Of a stretch of 64,000 nt of DNA, positions 9,201-15,739 are shown piece after piece. This stretch comes from Mesorhizobium jarvisii (lineage in GTDB: Bacteria > Pseudomonadota > Alphaproteobacteria > Rhizobiales > Rhizobiaceae): the NCBI RefSeq assembly GCF_003601985.1, contig NZ_QZXA01000016.1, forward strand, positions 46,709-110,708. Direction: 5' to 3'. The notes beneath the pieces were generated by a model that was not told the origin of the DNA, did not search any database, and worked only from the letters and a program-made list of their open reading frames with translations. Position numbers and translations under genes: made by a program. Each line of letters starts with the position of its first letter. Position 1 is the first letter of the stretch.

Positions 9201-10420
9201 CCGATGCCGGCAATGCCGATCTCGCCCAGTTCGCTGGGCTCGGCCAGTTCCGGCAGCGACGGGTCGAGGATGACGATGGAATAGGTGGGCAGCGGCGCGC
9301 CGATGGTGACGGGCTTGTCCGGCGTCAGCGCACCCATCGTTGCGGTGACGGTCGCTTCCGTCGGGCCATAGGTGTTGAGGATCTGCCGCCCCGGCTTCGA
9401 CCAGCGCACAACCAGATTGTGCGGGCAGGCCTCGCCGCCGACCAGGAGCGTGCGCAGGCTGGGCACATCCGATGTCATCGACGACAGCAGTGTCGGGCTG
9501 CAGGCCATGCAGGTGATTTCATGATGGCGCAGGAAATCCGCCAGTTCCTCGCCGACGAGCGGCATCTGGCCGGGCGCTGGCACCACGGTCGCGCCGGCGA
9601 CGAACGGCACCCAGATCTCCTCGGAGGAAAAGTCGAAGGCAATCGTCATGCCCTGGTAGACGCGATCGCCCGGCCTGTAGCCGTAGGATGCGGCGGCGAC
9701 GCGGATGAAGTTGACGAAGCTCTGATGCCGGATGGCCACGCCCTTCGGCCTGCCGGTCGTGCCCGACGTGTAGAGGATGTAGCAGATGTCTTCCGCCGGC
9801 GCCTCTTGCGGCTTCAGCGGCGCGCTGGACTGTTTGGCGATCTCGGCGGCGGCGCCGTCGATCAGCACGTGGGGAACCGGCAGTTGGTCGGCCCGCGACG
9901 CATAGGTGGCGATGGTGACGATCAGGCTGACGCTGGCGTCTTCGATGATGAGCGCCATGCGCTCCTGTGGAAAGGCGGTGGCCAGCGGCACGAAGGCAGC
10001 GCCTGCCTTCACCACGGCGAGCAAGGCGACATAGGTCTCCGCCGAGCGGTCGAGAATGAGCCCGACCCGGTGGCCCGGCCGCACGCCGCGCTTGATCAGC
10101 ACACGGGCGAACTGGTTGGCGCGGCTGTCCAGCTCCTGATAGGTCCAGACATTTCCGTCGGAGATCACTGCCGGCAAGGTGGCGAACGTTGCGGCGAGCT
10201 CTTCGAAGACCGTGTCGAGCCGCTCGCCGGGTTGGCCTGCCCGCGCGAAATCGGCGCCGGTCAGAATCTGGCCATGCGCGGTCAGGGTCCGCTGAGCGCC
10301 CCTTACAAGGGTATCGACGCCTGCCAGCCCATTCTGGGCCAGCCCAGTTTCGGGCTGCGCGCCTGGTCTTGCCGTGTCCCTGTCCAGGGCAGCAATGTCG
10401 ATACCGTAATCCATTTCCAT
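6284..10420 (-). CDS. Pls/PosA-type membrane non-ribosomal peptide synthetase (poly-amino-acid synthetase-like)
   Basis: A 1378-residue protein. An adenylation domain spans about 70-560: YILYTSGTTGRPKG (A3, near 215), NTYGPTEATVTAT (A5, near 350), YRTGDLGRINGDG (A7), VKIRGYRIELGEIE (A8). A carrier domain at 575-650 has its phosphopantetheine serine at 608 in DDLGANSLL. The C-terminal 700 residues hold six likely membrane segments in pairs (about 670-730, 905-965, 1155-1205) alternating with three soluble left-handed-helix-like domains (745-890, 975-1150, 1215-1365). That order is the architecture of epsilon-poly-L-lysine synthetase. No condensation or thioesterase domain of the usual kind is present. 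Start ATG 10420 has AGGACGAGAA upstream; an in-frame ATG at 10747 would add 109 low-complexity residues unlike the family. The likely product is a homopolymer of a diamino acid; the monomer is not known. Confidence 0.9.
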   Translation of the reverse strand: MEMDYGIDIAALDRDTARPGAQPETGLAQNGLAGVDTLVRGAQRTLTAHGQILTGADFARAGQPGERLDTVFEELAATFATLPAVISDGNVWTYQELDSRANQFARVLIKRGVRPGHRVGLILDRSAETYVALLAVVKAGAAFVPLATAFPQERMALIIEDASVSLIVTIATYASRADQLPVPHVLIDGAAAEIAKQSSAPLKPQEAPAEDICYILYTSGTTGRPKGVAIRHQSFVNFIRVAAASYGYRPGDRVYQGMTIAFDFSSEEIWVPFVAGATVVPAPGQMPLVGEELADFLRHHEITCMACSPTLLSSMTSDVPSLRTLLVGGEACPHNLVVRWSKPGRQILNTYGPTEATVTATMGALTPDKPVTIGAPLPTYSIVILDPSLPELAEPSELGEIGIAGIGLAVGYLNRQDLTEQKFIADFIGLPNNPSQRIYRTGDLGRINGDGEIEYAGRIDTQVKIRGYRIELGEIEAVLLDQPEIAQAAVTTWEIEPGRVELVAYYAPKAGQPALSRADLAQTMKRRLPDYMVPSYLEELPAIPMTVSNKVDLRQLPKPTSVRLSADREMVAPGNDDERFLAEALAAVLKFDEVSVEDNFFDDLGANSLLMAHFCARVRTRKEWATTSMRDIYLHPTVARLAKHLSVSEEVTTATNEPVLTRQASNFAYWTCGMAQLLFYGVYSYAGLWALNIGLNWMYDTLDDPLQLYIRCVALSAGVFFGMTGFAVLAKWVLVGRWKAEAFPIWGLRYYRFWVVKTLIRTAPVVLFRGSPLYSFYLQMLGTRIGKNAVIESKSVPVCTDLISIGANTILRKESLILGFRAQSGYIHMGPLTIGRDAFVGVGSTLDIDTSIGDGAQLGHSSSLQRGQSIPDGEHWHGSPAVPTTADYCKVRNENPSDIRRFLFEAVQLIGLFAIVIPLPLLFHSYWENVGDDYQETIGVVAVGTTVTLFGYIAAAFLAATVLPRLLSVILKPGRTYTLYGFRYWLQTATEFTSNSRVLGLLFGDSSAIVYYMRAIGWKLNKVVQTGSNFGSNQQHENPLLCEIGTETMVSDGLFMINMHKSASAFRLERTRIGERNYLGNNIYYPPDGRTGDNVLLGTKVMIPIDGPVRENVGLLGSPAFEIPRMVNRDKELIAGVDEADRRQRIPHKNLHNAVTILLFMATQWVMLFATLAIWDRALNYYTEWAEVALFVAVLLTSAITIPFYIFVERASLGFGRLKPQMTTIYDVAFWRHERHWKLADSPIVRLFAGTPFRPMLLRMLGVKVGSRVYDGGANLTERSLVEIGDDVTLNEGCVIQAHSLEEGAFKSDYIRIGKGCTLGPSAFVHYGVVMGEGSVADTDSFVMKGEELEPYSIWRGNPAKLHRFVIPVTNDGAKASA

Positions 10421-10843
10421 ACTTTCTCGTCCTGGCCGCGTATCGCCCGGCTGTTCATGCCGCTGTTCGAGCAGGCATTTTCGGCTGTGCCGCTGCTGCA
10501 ATTTGACCCTTGTCGATGGCGGACCGAAGCTTCCGAAAAGGAAATCCGCGCAGTCCCCCGCGGGATGGTTATGCCATGCGATCTTTTCGCCAGTTTTTCC
10601 GAATTGTTGAAACTTGTTTCTGAATTGTGTCTGGGCGCTCCTCCTGCCTTGCCCCTGATGGTCTTTTCCTGAGGTGATGCCGCCGCCTTTCACCCAGGCT
10701 CTGCCAGGCCGCGATCCCTCAAATCCGCCCCTTCCAAAAAATCTCACTGCCCTCGGGAATAAAGCACCGCCTTGCCGGGTCTTCCCTTCAGCGGGGCCAA
10801 TCCGGCCCGCGACGCGAAGAAACGAAACAAGGATTTACCTGAA
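10421..10843. promoter_or_regulatory. Divergent intergenic region between synthetase operon and DUF680 gene
   Basis: 423 bases with no supported gene. It must carry the promoter of the synthetase operon (leftward) and of the DUF680 gene (rightward). AT-rich patches near 10580-10630 (TTTTTCCGAATTGTTGAAAC) contrast with the GC-rich surroundings and are the best promoter candidates for the leftward operon. I could not assign -35 and -10 boxes with confidence. Both long frames reading through this stretch are extensions or shadows of the synthetase. Confidence 0.5.
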
Positions 10844-11074
10844 ATGACCAAGCTCGCTCTCAGCGTGGCTGCGATGTTGCTTGCCTCGAGTGCTGCCTTT
10901 GCCGGCAGCGACCATGGTGCCAACAACTCCAACCAGCCTGTCGCTTCCGTCGACACCAATGCCACCGCCTCGATCCCTTACACGGCCTATGTCGATGCCA
11001 AGACGACCGGACCGAGCCGGCCGGCGACCAAAACTGATGCGGACGAACCCGGCCAGGGCATCTGGGGCCGCTGA
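10844..11074 (+). CDS. DUF680 small secreted protein (copy 1)
   Basis: A 76-residue protein, MTKLALSVAAMLLASSAAFA then GSDHGANNSNQPVAS, ending in GQGIWGR. The signal peptide is clear, with cleavage after AFA. The mature part is short and acidic to neutral. It shares the AFAGSDH junction and the GQGIWG C-terminus with the protein at 14783, which identifies the DUF680 family, abundant in Mesorhizobium and of unknown function. Start 10844 is chosen because the signal peptide begins there; the frame is open upstream to 10772. A hairpin at 11081-11107 follows. Confidence 0.78.
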   Translation: MTKLALSVAAMLLASSAAFAGSDHGANNSNQPVASVDTNATASIPYTAYVDAKTTGPSRPATKTDADEPGQGIWGR

Positions 11075-11080
11075 GTTCAG

Positions 11081-11107
11081 GGGCGGGACAGCCTCGAGGT
11101 CCCGACC
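11081..11107 (+). terminator. Hairpin after DUF680 copy 1
   Basis: GGGCGGGAC (11081-11089) pairs with GTCCCGACC (11099-11107) with a perfect CGGGAC/GTCCCG core around a 9-base loop. It begins 7 bases after the DUF680 stop. No long T-run follows. A second weak hairpin (GGGCCATG/TGGCCCTC) lies just downstream, before the MBL-fold gene. Confidence 0.45.
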
Positions 11108-11195
11108 CGATCCGCGATCAGGACGGGGGGCCATGTGGCGTGGCCCTCCGTCGACCGCGATCTTTTGCCGCCACCGCAACCCACAGGAGACCACA

Positions 11196-12167
11196 ATGTT
11201 CAGCATGACACGCCGCACAGTGCTTCAATCCGCCGCCGCCGCTGCCGCTTTCGGCCTTGCCGGCAAGCTTGAATTCACCCGCCCCGCATTCGCCGAGACG
11301 TCCGTCGAGCCGACCGTCGGCTTCTACAAATACACGGTCGGCGATATCGAGGTCACCGCCATCTATGACGGCATCTGGAAGAAGCCGCACGACCCGGCCT
11401 TCATCAAGAATGTTTCCGTCGACGACACCAAGGCGGCGCTTGCCAAGGCAGGGCTGACCACCGACTTCATGCCCATCCCGCTCACCGTCGTCGTGCTCAA
11501 GATGGGCGGCAAGCTGATCATGATGGATGCGGGCTCCGGCGTCGGCCAGTGGCAGGCCAACGCCACGCATCTGCCGGCCAACATGGCCGCCGCCGGCATC
11601 GACTACAAGGCGATCGACACCATCATGATCTCGCATTTCCACCCCGACCATGTCTGGGGCTTGATGGAGAAGGGCACCAACACGCCGGTGTTCCCCAATT
11701 CCGAGCTGATCGTCAACGCCACGGAATACAATTGGTGGACCGATCCGAGCCGGCTGGCCAAGCTGCCCGAAGGCCGCAAGCCGGCGGGCAAGCGCATCGC
11801 CGAGAACTTCCCGAAATGGAAGAACTGGAAGCTGGTCGAGGACGGCGCGGAAGTGGCGCCCGGCATCCAGATCATCGCCGCCCCCGGCCACACGCCGGGA
11901 CATTCGGTGTACCTCGCCAATTCCGGCAAGGAGCAGCTGATGATCTCGGCCGACACCATGTATGTGCCGGCCCTGCTGGCGCCGCATCCGGAATGGCAGG
12001 GCAGCTACGACCAGGATGGGCCGACCGCGATCACCACGCGCCACAAGATCATCGACCGGGTGATCGCGGACAATATCCGCATTTCCGGTTCGCACTTCCC
12101 GTTCCCCGGCACCGGCGTCTTCGTCAAGGACGGCAGTGCCTATGGCTTCACGCCCGTTCAGATATGA
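11196..12167 (+). CDS. MBL-fold metallo-hydrolase with Tat signal
   Basis: A 323-residue protein beginning MFSMTRRTVLQSAAAAAAF, a twin-arginine signal ending near AFAE, so it is exported folded to the periplasm. The metal site SHFHPDHVWGL is the HxHxDH motif of metallo-beta-lactamase-fold hydrolases. Further ligands are in APGHTPGHSV (His) and MISADT (Asp), with a late His in SGSHFPFPGTG. It looks like the quinoprotein-relay / lactonase type rather than a true beta-lactamase. Start 11196 follows CACAGGAGACCACA. The gene ends inside a long palindromic repeat (12166-12336). Confidence 0.87.
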   Translation: MFSMTRRTVLQSAAAAAAFGLAGKLEFTRPAFAETSVEPTVGFYKYTVGDIEVTAIYDGIWKKPHDPAFIKNVSVDDTKAALAKAGLTTDFMPIPLTVVVLKMGGKLIMMDAGSGVGQWQANATHLPANMAAAGIDYKAIDTIMISHFHPDHVWGLMEKGTNTPVFPNSELIVNATEYNWWTDPSRLAKLPEGRKPAGKRIAENFPKWKNWKLVEDGAEVAPGIQIIAAPGHTPGHSVYLANSGKEQLMISADTMYVPALLAPHPEWQGSYDQDGPTAITTRHKIIDRVIADNIRISGSHFPFPGTGVFVKDGSAYGFTPVQI

Positions 12168-12336
12168 GACCGTTTGGAAACTCTACTCTGGCGGCCATCT
12201 GAAGGCGTTTTCCGCGCTTCCCCGCTCTACTGCGTCGACGCAGTAGAGCTGAGCTCACGGACCCGAACGTCCGCGGCGCTCCGGTTCTCGAACCCACCAT
12301 CCTATGACTCGCCAGAGCGAATTTCGAAACGGTCTC
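12166..12336. repeat. Long imperfect hairpin repeat, copy 1
   Basis: The outer arms GAGACCGTTTGGAAACTC at 12166 and the reverse complement ending GAAACGGTCTC at 12336 pair imperfectly over about 27 bases. An inner palindrome CTCTACTGCGTCGACGCAGTAGAG lies near 12225-12250. The block from about 12271 to 12315 (CGGCGCTCCGGTTCTCGAAC onward, ending ACTCG) matches the same block of the hairpin at 56415-56554, which shows this is a dispersed intergenic element. It begins at the last bases of the MBL gene and may act as a transcript-end structure. Confidence 0.7.
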
Positions 12337-12370
12337 TCAACGCTAACGCACAAACCAAGCGAGAAAGACA

Positions 12371-12850
12371 ATGAAACAGCTTCTTTTGGGCAGAAACGCC
12401 CTGTTCGGTCTGCTCGGCGCCATCGCCGTGCTGACCGTCGTTCCCGTCGCAACGATCATGCCCGCCTATGCGGTGGATGATATCGAGGGCGCCGACGCAC
12501 CCGATCTCACCGCCGTCCAGGCCAAGATCGCCGCCAAGGATTACAAGGGCGCGCTGGCCGATCTGCGCGACCTCGCACAGGACAACCAGCAGGCCGACGT
12601 CTACAATCTGCTCGGCTTCACGCTGCGCAAGACCGGCGACGTCACCACCGCGCTGACCTATTACAACAAGGCGCTGGAGCTGAAGCCCGACCACAAGGCC
12701 GCCCGCGAATATCTGGGCGAGCTCTATGTCGAGACCGGCGACATGAACAAGGCCAAGGAGCAGCTGGCCTCGCTGCAGAAACTCTGCCCCGCCGGCTGCG
12801 AGGAGCTTTCCGACCTGCAAAAGGCCATCGACACCAAGGTGACGCAGTAA
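12371..12850 (+). CDS. Secreted tetratricopeptide-repeat protein
   Basis: A 159-residue protein starting MKQLLLGRNALFGLLGAIAV with a signal peptide or anchor through MPAYA. The mature part is mostly TPR helices: DVYNLLGFTLRKTGDVTTAL and AALTYYNKALELKPDH-type repeats, then AREYLGELYVETGDMNKAKE. A late CPAGC gives a possible disulfide. TPR proteins of this size usually mediate protein contacts in the periplasm. No partner is evident from the neighbours. AGAAAGACA precedes the ATG. A terminator-like hairpin lies about 200 bases downstream. Confidence 0.82.
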   Translation: MKQLLLGRNALFGLLGAIAVLTVVPVATIMPAYAVDDIEGADAPDLTAVQAKIAAKDYKGALADLRDLAQDNQQADVYNLLGFTLRKTGDVTTALTYYNKALELKPDHKAAREYLGELYVETGDMNKAKEQLASLQKLCPAGCEELSDLQKAIDTKVTQ

Positions 12851-13175
12851 GCGGTGACCCGTTCCAACTCCCCCACGGACGTGGCTACGGCATGAGCTTG
12901 GCCGTGCGTTGGGGGAACCACGTGGCAATCAAGCCTCGAGCTGATCAGTCGCGGACGGGGGAGAGGTGGCCGCCAAGCGGCCGAGTTGGGGACTGGCACT
13001 GACCGATCCAGTCCCCACCACTGTTTGGGCGCTCGTGGCTGGCGCCCATTGCCGGAGCCGGCGCCTCTCCCTCGAGCCGGCTCCGGCCTTTTCGAACATC
13101 ACATCCGGCAGGCGCCGTTTTCGCGCGTCGCACGGCGCGCGGCGCTTGCCTGTGCTCAAAGATTGGAGGCTGACC
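12851..13175. other. Intergenic region with serial hairpins
   Basis: 325 bases with no supported gene but three stem-loops in a row. The first is around 12862-12930 (CCAACTCCCCCACG against CGTTGGGGG). The second is a perfect 10-bp stem at 12987-13017 (TGGGGACTGG / CCAGTCCCCA). The third is 13051-13087, listed separately. GAGAGGTGGCCGCCAAGCGG near 12961 resembles a fragment of the dispersed repeat found at 24040 and 58370. The region probably ends TPR transcription and starts doxX transcription. Confidence 0.5.
13051..13092 (+). terminator. Intrinsic terminator-like hairpin upstream of the DoxX gene
   Basis: GCCGGAGCCGG (13051-13061) and CCGGCTCCGGC (13077-13087) form a perfect 11-bp GC stem with a 15-base loop, followed by CTTTT. 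It is the best rho-independent terminator in this part of the window. It lies 200 bases after the TPR gene and 84 before the DoxX-type gene. Confidence 0.65.
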
Positions 13176-13697
13176 ATGACACCGAACGAAATCGCCGCGA
13201 AGCTCACCGGCCTCGCCACGAAATACCACATCAGGGACGTGACCCTGCTTGCCGGCCGCCTGCTCATGTCCTTCATCTTCCTGCATGAGGGCGTGACGCT
13301 GGCCACCCATTTCGACGGCGCCGCCAAGGCGATGGCCGCGCAAGGCGTCGGGCTGCCGTTGTTCGTCGCCACCATCGCGCTGCAACTGGGGGCAGGGCTA
13401 TCGGTGGCTTCAGGGCTGCTGACGCGGCTGGGCGGCATCGGGCTCGGCCTGTTCTGCCTGGCCACGGCCTTGCTGTTCCACGTCAACTTCGCCAGCCAGA
13501 ACGAGCTGCTGCATTTCGAAAAGGACCTGGCCATATCAGGCGGCATGTTCGTGCTGGCCGCCGTCGGCGCCGGCCGGATCTCGCTGGACTGGCTGCTGGC
13601 CCGCCACCTGCAAAAGCGCCAGCGCGACAGGGAAATGGTCAAGGCATTGCTGGCCGTGGAGAGCGAGTTCTCCATGGACGTGCGGCTGCCGGTTTGA
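13176..13697 (+). CDS. DoxX-family membrane protein
   Basis: A 173-residue protein beginning MTPNEIAAKLTGLATKYH. Four hydrophobic segments follow (LLAGRLLMSFIFLHEGV, PLFVATIALQLGAGLSVASG, LGLFCLATALLFHVNF, LAISGGMFVLAAVGAG), the normal DoxX topology. The family includes subunits or accessory proteins of quinol oxidation and thiol stress systems, but most members have no assigned role. The ATG at 13176 follows GATTGGAGGCTGACC; an in-frame ATG at 12966 would read through the hairpins and is unlikely. Confidence 0.83.
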   Translation: MTPNEIAAKLTGLATKYHIRDVTLLAGRLLMSFIFLHEGVTLATHFDGAAKAMAAQGVGLPLFVATIALQLGAGLSVASGLLTRLGGIGLGLFCLATALLFHVNFASQNELLHFEKDLAISGGMFVLAAVGAGRISLDWLLARHLQKRQRDREMVKALLAVESEFSMDVRLPV

Positions 13698-13821
13698 GGC
13701 AGCAAGGGCTGCCGCCTTGCGCCTCGCCAGCCGCTCCAGTGCCGACCCCTGCAACACGCTCGCCCGCTGGAACCAGTCCCGGTGCTCCGCATTCTATTAG
13801 CGGGGACGCAAGGAGTGTGTG

Positions 13822-14433
13822 ATGAAAGCGGTTCTGGCACTGGTCGCAGGCTTCGTCCTCACCCTTGCGGTCTTCGCCAGCGGGCTGGCTTTCGCCGCCT
13901 GGCTGATTCTGGCCAAGCCCGTGCATCAGGCCAGGCCCACCGACAGTGTCTCGCAACTGTGGACCAAGGACGCACAGCCCGTGGACAAGGCCGCGCCGGC
14001 CCTGGAGCGCGTGGCCGCCGCGCAGCCTCCCGCACCCGACGCCGCCGCCAGGGTGCAGTCGGTCGACCCGACCAAGACAGCCGCGGTGGCGCCCGGGGCA
14101 GACGAGCAGCAGGCCAGGCTGCCGGCTGCCCATGTCAGCTGGTGCGCGGACCGCTACCGCTCCTACAACCCCGACGACAACAGCTACATGTCCTACAGCG
14201 GACAGCAGCGCCCCTGCGTCTCGCCCTATCTCGACAACAGTGCCGACGCCGGCCAGGCCGCGCAGCAGCCCGACGAAGTCAGCTATGACGAGGGCGGCGC
14301 GGCGCCGCTGGTGGCGACAGCGGACCTTTCGGACGACCACGTCCAATCCTGCTTCAACCGCTACCGCTCCTACCGTCCCGACGACAACAGCTACCAGCCC
14401 TATTCCGGTGGTCCGAGGCGCCAGTGCGAATAG
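13822..14433 (+). CDS. BA14K-like secreted protein with two BA14K motifs
   Basis: A 203-residue protein, MKAVLALVAGFVLTLAVF, with one N-terminal hydrophobic helix (signal or anchor), then a Pro/Ala-rich linker. Two copies of the BA14K motif follow: HVSWCADRYRSYNPDDNSYM and HVQSCFNRYRSYRPDDNSYQ, each ending near a second cysteine. BA14K was named for an immunoreactive 14-kDa Brucella protein with lectin-like activity; single-motif members are common in rhizobia. Two motifs in one chain is less usual. The ATG at 13822 has AGGAG six bases upstream; a GTG one codon earlier is less likely. Confidence 0.8.
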   Translation: MKAVLALVAGFVLTLAVFASGLAFAAWLILAKPVHQARPTDSVSQLWTKDAQPVDKAAPALERVAAAQPPAPDAAARVQSVDPTKTAAVAPGADEQQARLPAAHVSWCADRYRSYNPDDNSYMSYSGQQRPCVSPYLDNSADAGQAAQQPDEVSYDEGGAAPLVATADLSDDHVQSCFNRYRSYRPDDNSYQPYSGGPRRQCE

Positions 14434-14782
14434 GCGACGCGCGCCGCTTGCCATGGAAGGTGCGGGCAGAACTTCGCTTCACGGTTTAGGCGGAGGCTCC
14501 CGATTTAGGGCGCGCAGCGCTTTGCGGCCGCATTCCACGCAAAATTCCACTCTTTGAGCGGTTCTTACCACGCCCTTTCCCACGCCCGCACAAACACCAC
14601 ACCCCTACAAGACGCCCCAACAGCGCAACAATGAACCGAGTGCGCTGAAACCTGCAGCCGCAGGGATCCTGTGGGGGTCGCGGTTGGCCGGTTTCGCCCG
14701 AGACCATGAACACACAGCCTCACGAACGCGATGCGGGCGGCGCGTCGAGGCCGATGTCAACTTGTAGAGATGGAGACTTGAA
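14434..14782. other. Intergenic region upstream of DUF680 copy 2
   Basis: 349 bases without a supported gene. It is C-rich on the plus strand (for example 14575-14620) and contains short open frames with arginine- or serine-rich composition that look like chance. It should hold the promoter of the DUF680 gene at 14783. I see no clear sigma box or operator. Confidence 0.4.
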
Positions 14783-15022
14783 ATGAAGAAGATCATTCTG
14801 ACTGCTGCTGCGTTCCTGTTCGCCTCCGGCATGGCTTTCGCCGGCTCCGACCATTTCGGCTCGGACTTCGTCCCGGCCGCCGGCAGCTACCCGACCACCC
14901 ATTCGATGATGTCCTCCAAGGCGGTCGACCCGAGCGTCACCAAGAGCATCACCGGCAGCGCGGCGGGACAGTCGATCCTCGACATGCCGGCCGAATACGG
15001 CCAGGGCATCTGGGGCCACTGA
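14783..15022 (+). CDS. DUF680 small secreted protein (copy 2)
   Basis: A 79-residue protein, MKKIILTAAAFLFASGMAFA then GSDHFGSDFVPAAGSYPTTH, ending EYGQGIWGH. The signal peptide is classical. It is a paralogue of the protein at 10844: the same signal-junction GSDH, the same GQGIWG end, and unrelated middles. DUF680 proteins are abundant in Mesorhizobium genomes and have no known function; the conserved C-terminal GIWG tail suggests a binding or anchoring role, which is a guess. The ATG follows ATGGAGACTTGAA. A hairpin at 15050-15080 follows the stop. Confidence 0.85.
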   Translation: MKKIILTAAAFLFASGMAFAGSDHFGSDFVPAAGSYPTTHSMMSSKAVDPSVTKSITGSAAGQSILDMPAEYGQGIWGH

Positions 15023-15049
15023 TATCAAGGCTGCCCAGTACGGCCTGTA

Positions 15050-15085
15050 TCCAGGTGGCCGGCTTGCCCCGCCGCCTGGATCATT
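15050..15085 (+). terminator. Hairpin terminator after DUF680 copy 2
   Basis: TCCAGGTGGCCGG (from 15050) pairs with CCGCCGCCTGGA (ending 15080), allowing G-U pairs, and is followed by TCATTTT. It lies 28 bases after the DUF680 stop. Confidence 0.5.
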
Positions 15086-15214
15086 TTGCGTCCTGCCCGG
15101 CGCCTCGCGCCCTCCCACCGATCCGGCAGTTCCACCCGGACCAGCGATCACGCAGATTTTTTGGATCAATCCCATCACCGCGGCGTTCATCCCTGACACG
15201 AAGGAGGAACGACA

Positions 15215-15538
15215 ATGGGCGACGAAAGGCACGAGAAGATCCAGAAGCGCGCATACCAGATCTGGGAGCGTGAAGGCGGCGGCGATCCCGAGCATCATTG
15301 GCACCGGGCCGAGGCCGAGATCGACAGGGAAGCGGCTCTGCCGCTGACGGCCGACGACGCCTTGCCGCAGACCCGTGAGATAGCCAGCACCGACGTTCTG
15401 GAGGTCGAGGAACTGGCCATGCGCACCGGCATATCCGGCGACGAGGCGCAGGCGCTGCTCGACCGCCTCGGCACCGACCGCGCCGCAATCGAGCAGGCGG
15501 CGCGCGGGCTGAAGGCCAGGAAGGGCGCCAAATCCTGA
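15215..15538 (+). CDS. DUF2934 protein with DUF3606-like C-terminal helix-turn-helix
   Basis: A 107-residue cytoplasmic protein. KIQKRAYQIWEREGGGDPEH then HWHRAEAEID is the DUF2934 motif, common in rhizobia, often in stress-induced or plasmid-borne genes. The second half, VEELAMRTGISGDEAQALLD, resembles DUF3606, a small putative DNA-binding helix pair. Function unknown. The ATG has GAAGGAGGAACGACA upstream. Its last 48 bases and the next small gene are duplicated 880 bp downstream (16368-16578). Confidence 0.78.
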   Translation: MGDERHEKIQKRAYQIWEREGGGDPEHHWHRAEAEIDREAALPLTADDALPQTREIASTDVLEVEELAMRTGISGDEAQALLDRLGTDRAAIEQAARGLKARKGAKS

Positions 15539-15703
15539 TCGGGGAGAGCGAAGATGATCCGCAAACTCAAGGATGGCAAATATCGGCTCTATTCACGCAA
15601 GAAGGATGAGAAGACCGGCAAGCGGCGGAACCTGGGGACATTCGAGACGCGCGAGGCGGCGGAGAAGCATGAGCGCGAGGTGCAGTATTTCAAGCGGCAT
15701 TGA
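15491..15703 (+). repeat. Segmental duplication, copy 1
   Basis: Bases 15491-15703 cover the 3' end of the DUF2934 gene plus the whole 49-codon gene after it. They match 16368-16578 in the same orientation, about 85-90 percent by eye, with a few substitutions and small deletions. The two copies flank the membrane-protein gene at 15740-16237. Confidence 0.75.
15554..15703 (+). CDS. Small conserved basic protein (49 aa)
   Basis: A 49-residue protein starting MIRKLKDGKYRLYSRKKDEK, then TGKRRNLGTFETREAAEKHE and ending QYFKRH. It is highly basic, with a predicted beta-hairpin then a helix, reminiscent of the arm-type or AP2-like DNA-contacting fold of integrases. I recognise it as a recurrent small protein of rhizobia but know no function. 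GGGGAGAGCGAAG precedes the ATG. It sits 15 bases after the DUF2934 stop, likely in the same transcript. A frameshifted copy lies at 16430. Confidence 0.68.
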   Translation: MIRKLKDGKYRLYSRKKDEKTGKRRNLGTFETREAAEKHEREVQYFKRH

Positions 15704-15739
15704 GGGGGCGCCTGGCCTCTGCAGCGCCGGGTGTCCACC

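Noticed and set aside
6131..10672. A 1513-codon open frame on the plus strand opposite the Pls-type synthetase
   Set aside because: His/Arg/Asp-rich composition with no domain motifs; it is the complement of the synthetase, which has a full set of domain motifs.
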